DNA from: Spectribacter acetivorans
GTDB taxonomy: Bacteria; Pseudomonadota; Gammaproteobacteria; Nevskiales; Salinisphaeraceae
Length of the DNA stretch: 64,000 bases
Direction of reading: 5' to 3'
NCBI RefSeq assembly: GCF_031846305.1
Contig: NZ_JAVRHY010000001.1
Location: 186,001-250,000, forward strand
In this document: positions 46,352-55,266 of the stretch, one piece after another
How positions within the stretch are numbered: the first letter of the stretch is position 1
How the letters are laid out: every line of letters starts with the position of its first letter
Translations under genes and position numbers: made by a program
Notes under the pieces: model-generated
Database searches by the model: none
What the model was told of the DNA's origin: nothing
The model's input: the letters and a program-made list of their open reading frames with translations, nothing else

Positions 46352-49139
46352 CATCATCGTCCGTAGTAGTGGCGTGGATGTCGATCAACCGGCGCAGGTC
46401 CGGAAGGCAGGAGCCGCAGTTGGTGCCCGCGCCCAGCGCGTCGCCGATGGCCGCCGGTGTAGTCAGTCCCTGATCCTGAATCGCCGTCTCGATGGCGCCG
46501 CGGCTGACGCCGAAACAACTGCACACCGGCGGACCGGTATCGCCGCCGGACTCGACCGGGCCGCCCGCGAGCAGGGCCATGCGGTCCGCGTCGGATAACT
46601 CGTCCTGTGCGAAAAGGCCACCCAGCCAGTGGCGTGCCGGCAGACCCGGCGGTTCGGGGGCCACGAACAGGCAGGCTTCCAGTCGCTCGTCCACCAGTAG
46701 TGCGCCGCGGTAAGCGCCGGCCCGCTCGTCGCGGAACTCCAGCCAGTCGGCATCGGGACTGGTGGCGCCCAGCAGCCGGCGCGCCCGCTTGGCCCAGTCG
46801 CCCACCGCTTCGCCGGCGGCCAGTTCGGCGCGCCAGAAGTGTTCGCCGCGGACCAGTACCCAGTAGTCCAGATCCGTTTCCCCAGTCAGCGCGGGGCGCG
46901 TCCGGGTCAGCAGAAAGCCGTGCCAGCGGGCGGCGAACTCGCGGAGGCGCAGCGGCGTGTGCTTGAACTCCGGTTCGCCGGACACCGGATCCACCACCGG
47001 GTTGACCAGCGCACCCACCCGCCCGGCGGCCGCGGTCTGCGCATTCCAGTGCATGGGCACGAACACGCTGCCGCGGGCCTGACCTTCGTCGACCCGGACC
47101 CGCGCGAGCATATGTCCCCACTCGGTCTCGAGTCGCGCCAGCGCCCCGTCGCCGAGGCCGAAAACCTGGGCGTCCTGCGGGTGAACGGCGGCAAACGGTT
47201 CGTCCACGTGGGCTGACAGCCGCGCCGAGCGGCCGGTGCGGGTCATGGTGTGCCAGTGGTCGCGCACCCGGCCGGTATTCAGCACCAGCGGGTGGTCGGC
47301 GTCCGGAGCGTGGGCCGGGCCCCGCGGGGTGATGGCGACGAAGCGGGCGCGGCCGGTTTCGGTGGGAAACACGCCGTCGGTGAACAAGCGCCGGGTGCCG
47401 GAAAGCGCACTTCCTCTCCCCCCGACAACGGGGGGAGAGGATTGAGGAGAGGGGGGCGATGGCAGCGTATCGGGCCACCCCCTCTCCCTGGCCCTCTCCC
47501 CCGCCCACGGGGGAGAGGGGATGACTTCCAGGACGGGCCACTGCAGCGGTTCCAGCGCGTCGTATTCCGCCCGCGTCAAGTTTGCCAACCCGCCGATATC
47601 GAAGGCGTAGCGCCCGTCATTGTCATGCGCCGACAGGGCCGCATGCTCGACAAATATGTCGTGGGGCGATCGGTAGTCGAAGGCATCGCCGTGCCCGAGC
47701 CGGCGGGCGACCTCGCCGATGATCCACCAGTCCGGTTTTGCCTCGCCCGGTGCCGGCAGGAACGGACGCTGACGGGAGATGCAGCGTTCCGAGTTGGTGA
47801 CGGTGCCGTCCTTTTCGCCCCAGCCGGTCGCGGGCAGCTTGATATCGGCGCAGGTCAGGGTATCGGTGGCCCCCTCGCAGTCGGAGACCACCACCAGGTC
47901 GCATGTCTCCAACGCAGCACGTAGCCCGTCCGCGTTGGGCAGCGAAACCACTGGGTTGGTGGCCATGATCCAGACGGCCTTGATCCGGCCCTCGCCGATG
48001 GCCTCGAACATGTCGACCGCCTTGAGCCCCGGTGCGCGGGCGATCTGCGGGGCTCGCCAGAATGCGCCCACCGAATCGACAGCGTCGAAGTCGCGATGCG
48101 CCGCCAGGGTGTTGGCCAGGCCGCCGACCTCGCGTCCGCCCATGGCGTTGGGCTGACCGGTGATCGAGAACGGCCCCGTGCCCGGCCGGCCGATGCGGCC
48201 GGTGAGCAGATGGCAGTTGATGATGGCGTTGACCTTGTCGGTGCCGGCGCTGGACTGGTTCACACCCTGCGAGAACATGGTGACCGTCCGTTCAGTGCTG
48301 GCAAACCAGTCGAAGAAGCGAGCCAGATCGTGCTCGGCGATGCCGGTGGTCCGCGCCAGTTCGGCGATCGCGCCGCCGCGCCTTGCCTCGGCCAGGGCTG
48401 CGAACGCGCCTTCGGTGTGGGCATCCACGAAGCTGCTGTCGATGTGGCCGCCGGCTTCCAGGTGGGCCAGCAGACCGTTGAACAGGGCCACGTCCTGCCC
48501 CGGCGCCACCGGCAGGTGCAGATCGGCGTCCTCGGCGGTGGTGGTCCGGCGGGGGTCGATCACCACCAGCTTCAGATCGGGCCGCGCCGCGCGCGCCGCC
48601 TCGATCCGGCGGTAGACGATGGGGTGGCACCAGGCGGTATTGGAGCCCACAAGCACGATCAGGTCGGCGTCATCCACATCCGCGTAGCAGCCGGGGACCA
48701 CGTCCTCACCGAAGGCGCGCATATGGCCGGCCACTGCGGAGGACATGCACAGCCGCGAATTGGTGTCGATGTTGCCGCCGCCGATGAAGCCCTTCATCAG
48801 CTTGTTGGCGACGTAGTAATCCTCGGTGAGCAGCTGGCCGGAGACGTAGAAAGCGACGGCCTCGGGGCCGTGCCGGTTGATCACGTCGCGAAAGCCGTCG
48901 GCCACGGTGTCCAGCGCCGTGTCCCAGTCAGCGCGTTCGCCACAGACTTCGGGGTGCAGCAGACGCCCATCCAGGCCCACGGTGTCGCCGAGTGTAGCGC
49001 CTTTGGAGCACAGGCGGCCGGCATTGGCCGGATGGCCATCGTCACCGGCAATGCTCACGGCGCCGTTGGCATCGACCGCCGCACGCACACCGCAACCAAC
49101 GCCGCAGTAGGGGCAGGTTGTCCTGACAGGGTCATTCAT
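46314..49139 (-). CDS. nasA: Assimilatory nitrate reductase large subunit
   Basis: 941 residues of the molybdopterin oxidoreductase family; reduces nitrate to nitrite in the cytoplasm. The N-terminal CPYCGVGCGV plus a later Cys in RLCSKG bind [4Fe-4S]; SRLCMSSAVAGHMRAFG contains the molybdenum-ligand Cys region; GQPNAMGGREVG and ATNPVVSLPNAD follow the family. The molydopterin-dinucleotide domain (RVRDHWHTMTRTGRS) is near ~690, and the C-terminus carries a BFD-like [2Fe-2S] domain (CSCFGVSR ... GTNCGSC). A 36-residue proline/glycine-rich insertion around residue 540-575 is encoded by a palindromic repeat. Last gene of the nas operon. Confidence 0.93.
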   Translation of the reverse strand: MNDPVRTTCPYCGVGCGVRAAVDANGAVSIAGDDGHPANAGRLCSKGATLGDTVGLDGRLLHPEVCGERADWDTALDTVADGFRDVINRHGPEAVAFYVSGQLLTEDYYVANKLMKGFIGGGNIDTNSRLCMSSAVAGHMRAFGEDVVPGCYADVDDADLIVLVGSNTAWCHPIVYRRIEAARAARPDLKLVVIDPRRTTTAEDADLHLPVAPGQDVALFNGLLAHLEAGGHIDSSFVDAHTEGAFAALAEARRGGAIAELARTTGIAEHDLARFFDWFASTERTVTMFSQGVNQSSAGTDKVNAIINCHLLTGRIGRPGTGPFSITGQPNAMGGREVGGLANTLAAHRDFDAVDSVGAFWRAPQIARAPGLKAVDMFEAIGEGRIKAVWIMATNPVVSLPNADGLRAALETCDLVVVSDCEGATDTLTCADIKLPATGWGEKDGTVTNSERCISRQRPFLPAPGEAKPDWWIIGEVARRLGHGDAFDYRSPHDIFVEHAALSAHDNDGRYAFDIGGLANLTRAEYDALEPLQWPVLEVIPSPPWAGERARERGWPDTLPSPPSPQSSPPVVGGRGSALSGTRRLFTDGVFPTETGRARFVAITPRGPAHAPDADHPLVLNTGRVRDHWHTMTRTGRSARLSAHVDEPFAAVHPQDAQVFGLGDGALARLETEWGHMLARVRVDEGQARGSVFVPMHWNAQTAAAGRVGALVNPVVDPVSGEPEFKHTPLRLREFAARWHGFLLTRTRPALTGETDLDYWVLVRGEHFWRAELAAGEAVGDWAKRARRLLGATSPDADWLEFRDERAGAYRGALLVDERLEACLFVAPEPPGLPARHWLGGLFAQDELSDADRMALLAGGPVESGGDTGPPVCSCFGVSRGAIETAIQDQGLTTPAAIGDALGAGTNCGSCLPDLRRLIDIHATTTDDDANETNPVAAQAH
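47413..47520. repeat. Double palindromic repeat inserted in frame in nasA
   Basis: Two hairpins, 47413-47440 (CCTCTCCCCCCG-acaa-CGGGGGGAGAGG, perfect 12-bp stem) and 47492-47519 (CCCTCTCCCCCG-ccca-CGGGGGAGAGGG), bracket ~50 bp. The 108-bp unit encodes exactly 36 residues (PSPPWAGERARERG ... SSPPVVGGRG) lacking from typical nitrate reductases. Related CCCTCTCC/GGAGAGGG palindromes occur between genes (52092-52119). Confidence 0.8.
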
Positions 49140-49147
49140 CGAAGGGT

Positions 49148-49238
49148 GATCGGCAGATTGCGCAGATTCCACGACCGGGATGCGGCGGGGCAGCCGGCGA
49201 ACTGGCACGCCGAACTGCGCAATCTATGGAATCCGCGG
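49148..49238. repeat. CGCAGATT inverted-repeat unit without a gene (copy 2)
   Basis: Left arm GATCGGCAGATTGCGCAGATT (49148-49168, written here as a 20-mer plus T) and right arm at 49213-49238 are partly inverted, sharing AGATTGCGCAG. The units match the terminal repeats of the GxxExxY cassette at 16978-17444. It lies between nasA and nirD in the operon, with ~45 bp between the arms and no reading frame. Confidence 0.55.
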
Positions 49239-49244
49239 ACAAGT

Positions 49245-49583
49245 TCATTCTTCAGGCACAAGGCACAGGAACAGCGCGCCGTCGCGATTCTCGACGGAGT
49301 ACCGGGTGGTGTGGCCCTCGTCCGGTTCGCAGGCGGCGCCGTCGGCCAGGCCGATGCACCAGTTGTGCAGCGGGCAGGTGACCTTGCGGCCGTGGACGAT
49401 GCCCTGGGACAGCGGTCCGCCGCGATGCGGGCAGGCGTCCTTCAGGGCAAATACCTCGTCGGCGCTGGTCCGGAACACGGCGATGTCGCCGTCGGGCATG
49501 CCCACCGTGCGGGCGCCCAGCGGGGGGATGTCCTCCAGCCGGCCGATCTCGATCCACTCGGCGTCGGCCATGATGGCCGCCAT
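49245..49583 (-). CDS. nirD: Nitrite reductase small subunit
   Basis: 112 residues. A Rieske-like domain with CPHRGGPLSQG and CPLHNWCIGLADG supplies ligand-like Cys-x-His pairs; many NirD proteins lack them, so cluster binding is plausible here. It partners NirB in NAD(P)H-dependent reduction of nitrite to ammonia. Its ATG overlaps the last base of the nirB stop. The CGCAGATT repeat unit lies 6 bp beyond its stop codon. Confidence 0.92.
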   Translation of the reverse strand: MAAIMADAEWIEIGRLEDIPPLGARTVGMPDGDIAVFRTSADEVFALKDACPHRGGPLSQGIVHGRKVTCPLHNWCIGLADGAACEPDEGHTTRYSVENRDGALFLCLVPEE

Positions 49584-52045
49584 CAGCTCACCTCCTTGAG
49601 CGGGATGTAGTGCTCGCGGTTGACGCCCTGCGCCGAGCGCTCCTCCCAGGGGTCGGTCTGGGCGAATTGCTGGGAATGGGTGAAGCGCTCGGCCAGGGCC
49701 TTGCGGTTTTCCGCGTCATCGACCACGCGTGCCTTGACGTGGTCCAGACCCACCCGCTCGATGTAGGGGGCCGTGCGCTCAAAGTAATGGCCTTCCTCGC
49801 GATAGAGCTGGATGAAGGCCAGGCTATACTCCTTGGCTTCCTCCGGGGTCTTGACCCGGCAGAGCACGTCGGCGCCGCGCAGTTTGGTGCCGCCGTTGCC
49901 GCCCACCTGCAGTTCGTAGCCGGACTCCAGGCAGACGATGCCGAAGTCCTTGATCGAGGCCTCGGCGCAGTTGCGGGGGCAGCCGGACACCGCCATCTTG
50001 AACTTGTGGGGCATGAACGAGCCCCAGGTCAGGTGCTCCAGCTCCACCCCCAGCGTGGTGGAATCCTGCACCCCGAAGCGGCACCACTCCTTGCCCACGC
50101 AGGTCTTCACCGTACGCAGGGCCTTGGCGTAGGCGTGGCCGGAGACCAGCCCGCCCTGTTCGCGCAGGTCGCGCCAGATCGCCGGCAGGTCCTGCTTCTT
50201 CGCCCCGAGCATGTCGATGCGCTGGCCGCCGGTGACCTTCACCGTGGGGATGTCGTACTTCTCGGCCACGTCGGCAATCGCCCGCAACTCGCGCGGGTTG
50301 GTCACGCCGCCGAACATGCGTGGGACCACCGAATAGGTGCCGTCCTTCTGGATGTTGGCGTGGGCCCGTTCGTTGATGAAGCGGGAAGCGTCCTCGTGCT
50401 CGGCCTCGCCGGGCCAGCTGGCCACGCAGTAGTAGTTCAGCGCCGGCCGGCACTTGTGGCAGCCGTCGGGTTCGCGCCAGTCCAGCGCTTCGCGCACCGC
50501 CGCGGTGGTGGTCAGATGCCGGTCGACGATGGCGGCGCGCACCTCGTCGTGGGACAGGTCGGTGCACTCGCAGACGGTGATCTTGTCCGGTGCCGCTTCC
50601 AGGCCCTCGCCGAGAGTCGCTTCCACCAGCTGGGCGACCGCGTCCTGACAGGCGCCGCAGGAGGTGCCGGCCTTGGTCTGCTTGCCGACCGCGGCAACGC
50701 TTTTCAGATCGTGCTCGCCGATGGCGGCCACGATGTCGCCCTTGCACACGCCGTTGCAGTCGCAGATCTGGGTGTCGTCGGGCAGATCGGCCACGCCGGC
50801 GTCATTTGCCGGGTCGCCGCCTTCGGCGTAGGCCCGCCCGAACACCAGCCGGTCACGGAATTCGGATACGTCGGTGCCGTCCTTCATCAGCTGGAAGTAC
50901 CAGCCACCGTCGCCGGTGTCGCCGTAGAGCACCGCCCCGGCCACCTTGTTGTCGCGCAGCACGATGCGCTTGTACACCCCGCGGCGAGGATCCTGGAACA
51001 CGACGTCCTCGGTGTTCTCGTCGCCAACGAAATCCCCGGCCGAGAACAGGTCGATGCCGGTAACCTTGAGTTTGGTCGAGGTTACGGATCCCTCGTAGCG
51101 GCCGCTGCCGACCTGGGCCAGATGCGTGGCGCAGACCTTCGCCTGTTCCCACAGCGGGGCGACCAGCCCGTAGGTGGCGTTGCGGTGCTGTACGCATTCG
51201 CCCACCGCGTACACGCGCGGGTCGTAGGTCTGCATGGTGTCGTTGACGATCACGCCGCGCTCGCAGTGCAGGCCGGCGGACCGGGCCAGTTCAATGTTCG
51301 GCTTGATGCCCACCGCCATCACCACCAGGTCGGCCTTGATCTGGTCGCCGCCGGCGAAGCGCACGCCCTCGACCCGTTTCCGGCCAAGAATGGCCTCGGT
51401 CTTGGCCTCCATGCGGAAGGACAGGCCGCGCGCCTCCAGTGAGGCCTGCAGCATCTTCGCCGCCGGGGCGTCCAGCTGACGCTCCATCAGTGCATCCATG
51501 AGATGCACGACAGTGACCTCCATGCCCTGCTTCATCAGCCCGTTGGCGGCTTCCAGACCGAGCAGGCCGCCGCCGATCACCACCGCCTTCCGTTGGCTTT
51601 TCGAGGCATCCAGCATGCCGTTGACGTCGTCCACGTCGCGGAAGGTGATCACGCCGTCCAGGTCGTTACCGGGCACCGGGATCACGAACGGGTTGGAGCC
51701 GGTGGCCAGCAGCAGCCGGTCGTAGGGGACTTCGGTGCCGCTGCGGGCATGCACGATCCGGCGCTTGCGGTCGATGGCTTCCACCGGATCGCCGCTGTGC
51801 AGCGTGATGCCGTTGTCGTCGTACCACTCGCGCGAGTTGATCATGATCTCGTCGAGCTGCTTTTCCCCGGCCAGCAGCGGCGAGAGCATGATGCGGTTGT
51901 AGTTGCCGTAGGGCTCGGCGCCGAACACCGTGATGTTGAAATCGTCGGCGCGGATCTTGAGCAGGTCCTCGACGGTGCGCATGCCGGCCATGCCGTTGCC
52001 GATCACCACCAGGTCCTGTTTCTGCTCGGGCAGTTTGTCTGCCAT
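49583..52045 (-). CDS. nirB: Nitrite reductase large subunit, NAD(P)H-dependent
   Basis: 820 residues. Order: FAD/NAD(P)H domains (~1-400; VVIGNGMAGMRTVEDLL, AVVIGGGLLGLEAANGL), two BFD-like [2Fe-2S] stretches (CDCNGVCKGDIV, TSCGACQDAV; VCECTDLSHDEV), then the nitrite/sulfite reductase ferredoxin-like and catalytic domains with CVGKEWCRFG and SGCPRNCAEA, the four cysteines for the [4Fe-4S]-sirohaem centre. The start at 52045 is chosen because the upstream part of the frame (from 52132) is the palindromic repeat. Confidence 0.95.
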   Translation of the reverse strand: MADKLPEQKQDLVVIGNGMAGMRTVEDLLKIRADDFNITVFGAEPYGNYNRIMLSPLLAGEKQLDEIMINSREWYDDNGITLHSGDPVEAIDRKRRIVHARSGTEVPYDRLLLATGSNPFVIPVPGNDLDGVITFRDVDDVNGMLDASKSQRKAVVIGGGLLGLEAANGLMKQGMEVTVVHLMDALMERQLDAPAAKMLQASLEARGLSFRMEAKTEAILGRKRVEGVRFAGGDQIKADLVVMAVGIKPNIELARSAGLHCERGVIVNDTMQTYDPRVYAVGECVQHRNATYGLVAPLWEQAKVCATHLAQVGSGRYEGSVTSTKLKVTGIDLFSAGDFVGDENTEDVVFQDPRRGVYKRIVLRDNKVAGAVLYGDTGDGGWYFQLMKDGTDVSEFRDRLVFGRAYAEGGDPANDAGVADLPDDTQICDCNGVCKGDIVAAIGEHDLKSVAAVGKQTKAGTSCGACQDAVAQLVEATLGEGLEAAPDKITVCECTDLSHDEVRAAIVDRHLTTTAAVREALDWREPDGCHKCRPALNYYCVASWPGEAEHEDASRFINERAHANIQKDGTYSVVPRMFGGVTNPRELRAIADVAEKYDIPTVKVTGGQRIDMLGAKKQDLPAIWRDLREQGGLVSGHAYAKALRTVKTCVGKEWCRFGVQDSTTLGVELEHLTWGSFMPHKFKMAVSGCPRNCAEASIKDFGIVCLESGYELQVGGNGGTKLRGADVLCRVKTPEEAKEYSLAFIQLYREEGHYFERTAPYIERVGLDHVKARVVDDAENRKALAERFTHSQQFAQTDPWEERSAQGVNREHYIPLKEVS

Positions 52046-52091
52046 GGGTCGTCTCCGAAGTTTCGTTGTCAATTCGTTGCCGCTGTCTTTT

Positions 52092-52119
52092 CCCCTCTCT
52101 CCGGTGTGGGGGAGAGGGG
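52092..52119. repeat. CCCCTCTC palindrome between narK and nirB
   Basis: CCCCTCTC and GGAGAGGGG arms with a 10-bp loop, related to the two hairpins inserted inside nasA at 47413-47520. Intergenic, on the nas operon transcript. Confidence 0.65.
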
Positions 52120-52128
52120 TGATTCGCG

Positions 52129-53496
52129 TCACGCCGGACTGGGCTCGGCGTCCGCCACATCGTCGTCGCGCTTGCGTTCGGCCATGGCCTCGCGGAGGGC
52201 AGCGTCCTCCTCGGCCTGCACCGCCGGCGAAAAACGCACGGCCAGCGCGGAGAAGGAACAGACCACCACGGCGCAGCCGAGGAACAGCAGGCCCTGGCCG
52301 TAGCTGAGGGATTCGCTCTTGAACAGGAAGCCGGCCGCCACCGCGCCGGCGTTACCGCCGGCGCCGACGATGCCCGCCACGGCGCCCAGCGCCTTCTTGT
52401 GCATGAACGGCACAAGGCCGAAGGTGGCGCCCTCGGACATCTGCACGAACAGGCTGAACAGGATCATCGAGGCGATGGCCAGCGCCAGCACTGTCATCTG
52501 CGAGAACAGGATCAGCGCGAAGCCCTCGACCAGCAGCGCCAGGAACAGGAACTGCACCCGGCCGCGCAGGCCGCGGTAGCGGGCGAACAGGTCCGAGAAG
52601 AAGCCGCCGAGCGTGCGGGCGAAGAGGTTCATCAGCCCGAACAGGCCCGCGATCAGCCCGGCGGTCTTCAGGTCCAGCTCGAATTCGTCGAAGAAGTAGA
52701 TGGCCGCGACATTGTTGATCGTCAGCTCCACCCCGAAACAGGCCGCGTAGACGATGAACAAGGCCCACACCCGGTAGTCGGCGGCGGCCGTCTTGAATGT
52801 GCCCCAGCCCCCGCGTTCGTTCTTCGCCGGCGGGATCAGGCCCTGCTCGCGCAGTTCCCGATAGTCGCCGTCCGGCGCGTCCCGGGTGACGAACCAGTAG
52901 GCGATGCCGGTGGCGAACAGCACCATGCCGGGCACCACCATGGCCAGCCGCCAGCCCAGCGTTTCCGACACGCCGAGACTGACGATGGCGGTGAAGATCA
53001 GCGGCATCACGATCTGGGTGGTGCCGCCGCCGAGATTGCCCCAGCCGGCGGTGGTGGCATTGGCCGTGCCCACCACGTTGGGGCCGAACATCACCGACGT
53101 GTGGTACTGGGTGATCACGAACGAGGCGCCAATGGCGCCGATCGCCAGCCGCCCCATCAGGAAGGTCTCGAAGGAGTCGGCGAAGCCGATCGCCATCACC
53201 GGCAGCGAGCCCAGCACCAGCAGCCAGGTGTAGGTACGGCGCGGGCCGAACTTGTCGCACAGCGGCCCGATGATCAGCCGGACCAGCACGGTGATGGCTA
53301 CCGAGGCGATGATGGTCGAACCCACCATCGACTTGTCCAGATCCAGATCCTCTCGCACCACCGCCATCAGCGGGGCGATGCCGAACCAGCCGAAGAAACA
53401 CAGGTGAAAGGCCAGCCAGGTCATGTGGAAGGTGCGCATCTGGATCGACTTGAAATCGAACAGGCGGATGCGAGTGGCTTTGTTGGCGAGTTCCAT
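52129..53496 (-). CDS. narK: NarK-type nitrate/nitrite transporter (MFS)
   Basis: 455 residues with about twelve membrane segments. It matches the NNP family: FHLCFFGWFGIAPLMAVVREDL, GPLCDKFGPRRTYTW, and the nitrate-signature glycine run GWGNLGGGTTQIVMP. It imports nitrate or exchanges it for nitrite across the inner membrane. The N-terminal KATRIRLFDFKSIQMRTFHMTW is typical for NasA/NarK of assimilatory operons. It follows the NrtA-like gene by ~23 bp. Confidence 0.92.
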   Translation of the reverse strand: MELANKATRIRLFDFKSIQMRTFHMTWLAFHLCFFGWFGIAPLMAVVREDLDLDKSMVGSTIIASVAITVLVRLIIGPLCDKFGPRRTYTWLLVLGSLPVMAIGFADSFETFLMGRLAIGAIGASFVITQYHTSVMFGPNVVGTANATTAGWGNLGGGTTQIVMPLIFTAIVSLGVSETLGWRLAMVVPGMVLFATGIAYWFVTRDAPDGDYRELREQGLIPPAKNERGGWGTFKTAAADYRVWALFIVYAACFGVELTINNVAAIYFFDEFELDLKTAGLIAGLFGLMNLFARTLGGFFSDLFARYRGLRGRVQFLFLALLVEGFALILFSQMTVLALAIASMILFSLFVQMSEGATFGLVPFMHKKALGAVAGIVGAGGNAGAVAAGFLFKSESLSYGQGLLFLGCAVVVCSFSALAVRFSPAVQAEEDAALREAMAERKRDDDVADAEPSPA

Positions 53497-53519
53497 GGGT
53501 CGTCCTTGCAGGTCTTGCC

Positions 53520-54914
53520 TCAGGCGTGGGTTTCGGGGTTGAGCCGGCGCAGGTCGGCCGGTGCCGCGGCCAGCGCATGGCGCTCGAAGGATTCGAGATA
53601 GGCCACCGGCCGGTCAGGGTCGAACACCCGGCCGTCTATGAAACGGTCCGGCCCCATGGCCAGGGCGCCGTCGGCGGTGCCCAGCGTCCAGGACTGGGCG
53701 TGATCGCCGGTGGGCCTCTCATCGGTGGCCGGCGCCGGGATGTTCAGTTCGGCGGCCACGGTGCGGTAAATGTCCGGCCGGTAGACCTCGGCCGCGGCCC
53801 GACGGATGTCGATGGCGTGTGGCAGCTGGCCCCAGCGCAGCATCTGGGTGATGAACCAGGCCGCGTGCGAGCGCCAGGGGAAATTGGCCGCGTAGCGGTG
53901 GAACACGTTGAAGTCGGGCAGTGCCTCGGGCTGCGAACCGGGGTGGTACTGGAAGCCGCCCGACAGGGCCCGGCGCAGCAGGGCGGGATCGGCATCCACA
54001 TACGCCGGCCCGGCCAGAATCTGGGCCGCCTCGGCCCGGTTGCCCGGCACATCCAGCCAGGCGCAGGCGGTGATCAGGGCCCGCAGCAGCGCGCGGTGGG
54101 TGTCCGGATTGGCCTCGGCCCAGTCCTGCGTCACGCCGAGCACCTTCTCGGGTGCGTTGTTCCAGAGTTCGTAGCCGGTGATCACGGCATGCCCGACGCC
54201 CCGGGCCACCGCGACCTGGTTCCAGGGTTCGCCCACGCAATAGCCGGCGATGCGGCCGGCCGCGAGGTTGGCCACCATGCGCGGTGGGTCGATCACGATC
54301 AGGCGGACGTCGCGTTCCGGGTCGATGCCGCCGGCCGCCAGCCAGTAGCGCAACTGATAGTTGTGCGACGACACCGGATAGACGCTGGCAAAGGTCAGCG
54401 GCGCCAGCCCCTCGGCCTGATCCGCCTCGATCACCCGCTTGAGGGCGCGGGCCGACACCGGCCGCGTGGCCATGGCCTCGGGATCGGCCGCCTGCATCCG
54501 CTGATACAACTCGGCGGAGACGGTAATCGCGTTGCCGTTCAGGTTGAGCGACAGCGCCGTGACCATCGGCTGGTGAAAGCCGCCCACGCCCTGGCTGGCG
54601 GCAATCGGCATCGCCGCCAGCATGTGGGCACCGTCCAGGGCGCCGACTGCCACCTTATCGCGGATGGCCGCCCAGGACGGCTCGCGGGACAGCGTCACGG
54701 CCAGCCCCTGCTCGGCGAAGAAGCCGCGTTCGGCCGCGATCACCAGCGGGGCGCAATCCGTCAGCGGAATGAAGCCGAGCGTCAGATCGGTCTTGTTCGA
54801 CGCGCGCTGGCCGTTGCCCCGACCGGCGCTGGCCAGGCCGGTGGCGGCGGCCATCGCGGCGCCCGCGCCCCCGGCCAGCAGCCGTCGGCGGGAATCCTGG
54901 AACGGGCGGCTCAT
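53520..54914 (-). CDS. NrtA/NasS-like nitrate-binding protein with Tat signal
   Basis: 464 residues. A twin-arginine signal (DSRRRLLAGGAGAAMAAATGLASA) is followed by the CmpA/NrtA fold: LTLGFIPLTDCAPLVIAAERGFFAEQGL, SREPSWAAIRDKV, LDGAHMLAAMPIA, MVANLAAGRIAGYCVGEPWN. NrtA delivers nitrate to an ABC transporter; cytoplasmic NasS instead senses nitrate and restrains NasT. No nrtB/C/D genes are present and NasT is nearby, so a NasS-type role is possible, but the apparent Tat signal argues for periplasmic location. First gene after the nas leader. Confidence 0.8.
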   Translation of the reverse strand: MSRPFQDSRRRLLAGGAGAAMAAATGLASAGRGNGQRASNKTDLTLGFIPLTDCAPLVIAAERGFFAEQGLAVTLSREPSWAAIRDKVAVGALDGAHMLAAMPIAASQGVGGFHQPMVTALSLNLNGNAITVSAELYQRMQAADPEAMATRPVSARALKRVIEADQAEGLAPLTFASVYPVSSHNYQLRYWLAAGGIDPERDVRLIVIDPPRMVANLAAGRIAGYCVGEPWNQVAVARGVGHAVITGYELWNNAPEKVLGVTQDWAEANPDTHRALLRALITACAWLDVPGNRAEAAQILAGPAYVDADPALLRRALSGGFQYHPGSQPEALPDFNVFHRYAANFPWRSHAAWFITQMLRWGQLPHAIDIRRAAAEVYRPDIYRTVAAELNIPAPATDERPTGDHAQSWTLGTADGALAMGPDRFIDGRVFDPDRPVAYLESFERHALAAAPADLRRLNPETHA

Positions 54915-54973
54915 GGCCGGCTCCGTTGCATTGCGGTCATTCTGGTCTTCATGGCGTTTTTCCTGGCCCAAAC

Positions 54974-55017
54974 AAAAAACGCCCGCGCCCCGACCGGTGT
55001 GGTCGAAACGCGGGCGT
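54974..55017 (-). terminator. Leader terminator of nas operon (NasT antitermination site)
   Basis: On the minus strand CGCCCGCG pairs with CGCGGGCG around an inner CGACC/GGTCG hairpin and is followed by TTTTTTG. It lies ~60 bp before the first structural gene, where NasT/ANTAR proteins act in other nitrate operons. The upstream leader from ~55093 has room for the second hairpin that ANTAR domains bind. Confidence 0.75.
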
Positions 55018-55103
55018 CTTTGCCCTGAGCGATCTGCTTGTGTCGCCGGTGCCGGCATGCGGATCGTCATTGACCCGCCGGCATTGGCGCTTGCCGGTGG
55101 ATT

Positions 55104-55120
55104 TGCAGCGACCGTGCCAA
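55104..55120 (-). promoter_or_regulatory. Sigma-54 promoter of nas operon
   Basis: Minus-strand TTGGCACGGTCGCTGCA has the invariant GG and GC separated by exactly 10 bp and matches TGGCAC-N5-TTGC closely. A transcript would start near 55093, ~80 bp before the leader terminator. GCACC-type half sites at ~55210 and ~55241 resemble NtrC-binding sequences but are imperfect. Confidence 0.7.
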
Positions 55121-55266
55121 CCGCTGACAAAAAGTACGTTACTTATTGATAATCAATAGCCTGTGCCGAATCTACAATGGTGATGATCGGCGCGCTCGCG
55201 GCGTGATCCGCACCAGGGTGGCTCGTTTGCCGGGGGCGTCGCACCAATGCCGGGCAATGGCAGCAC

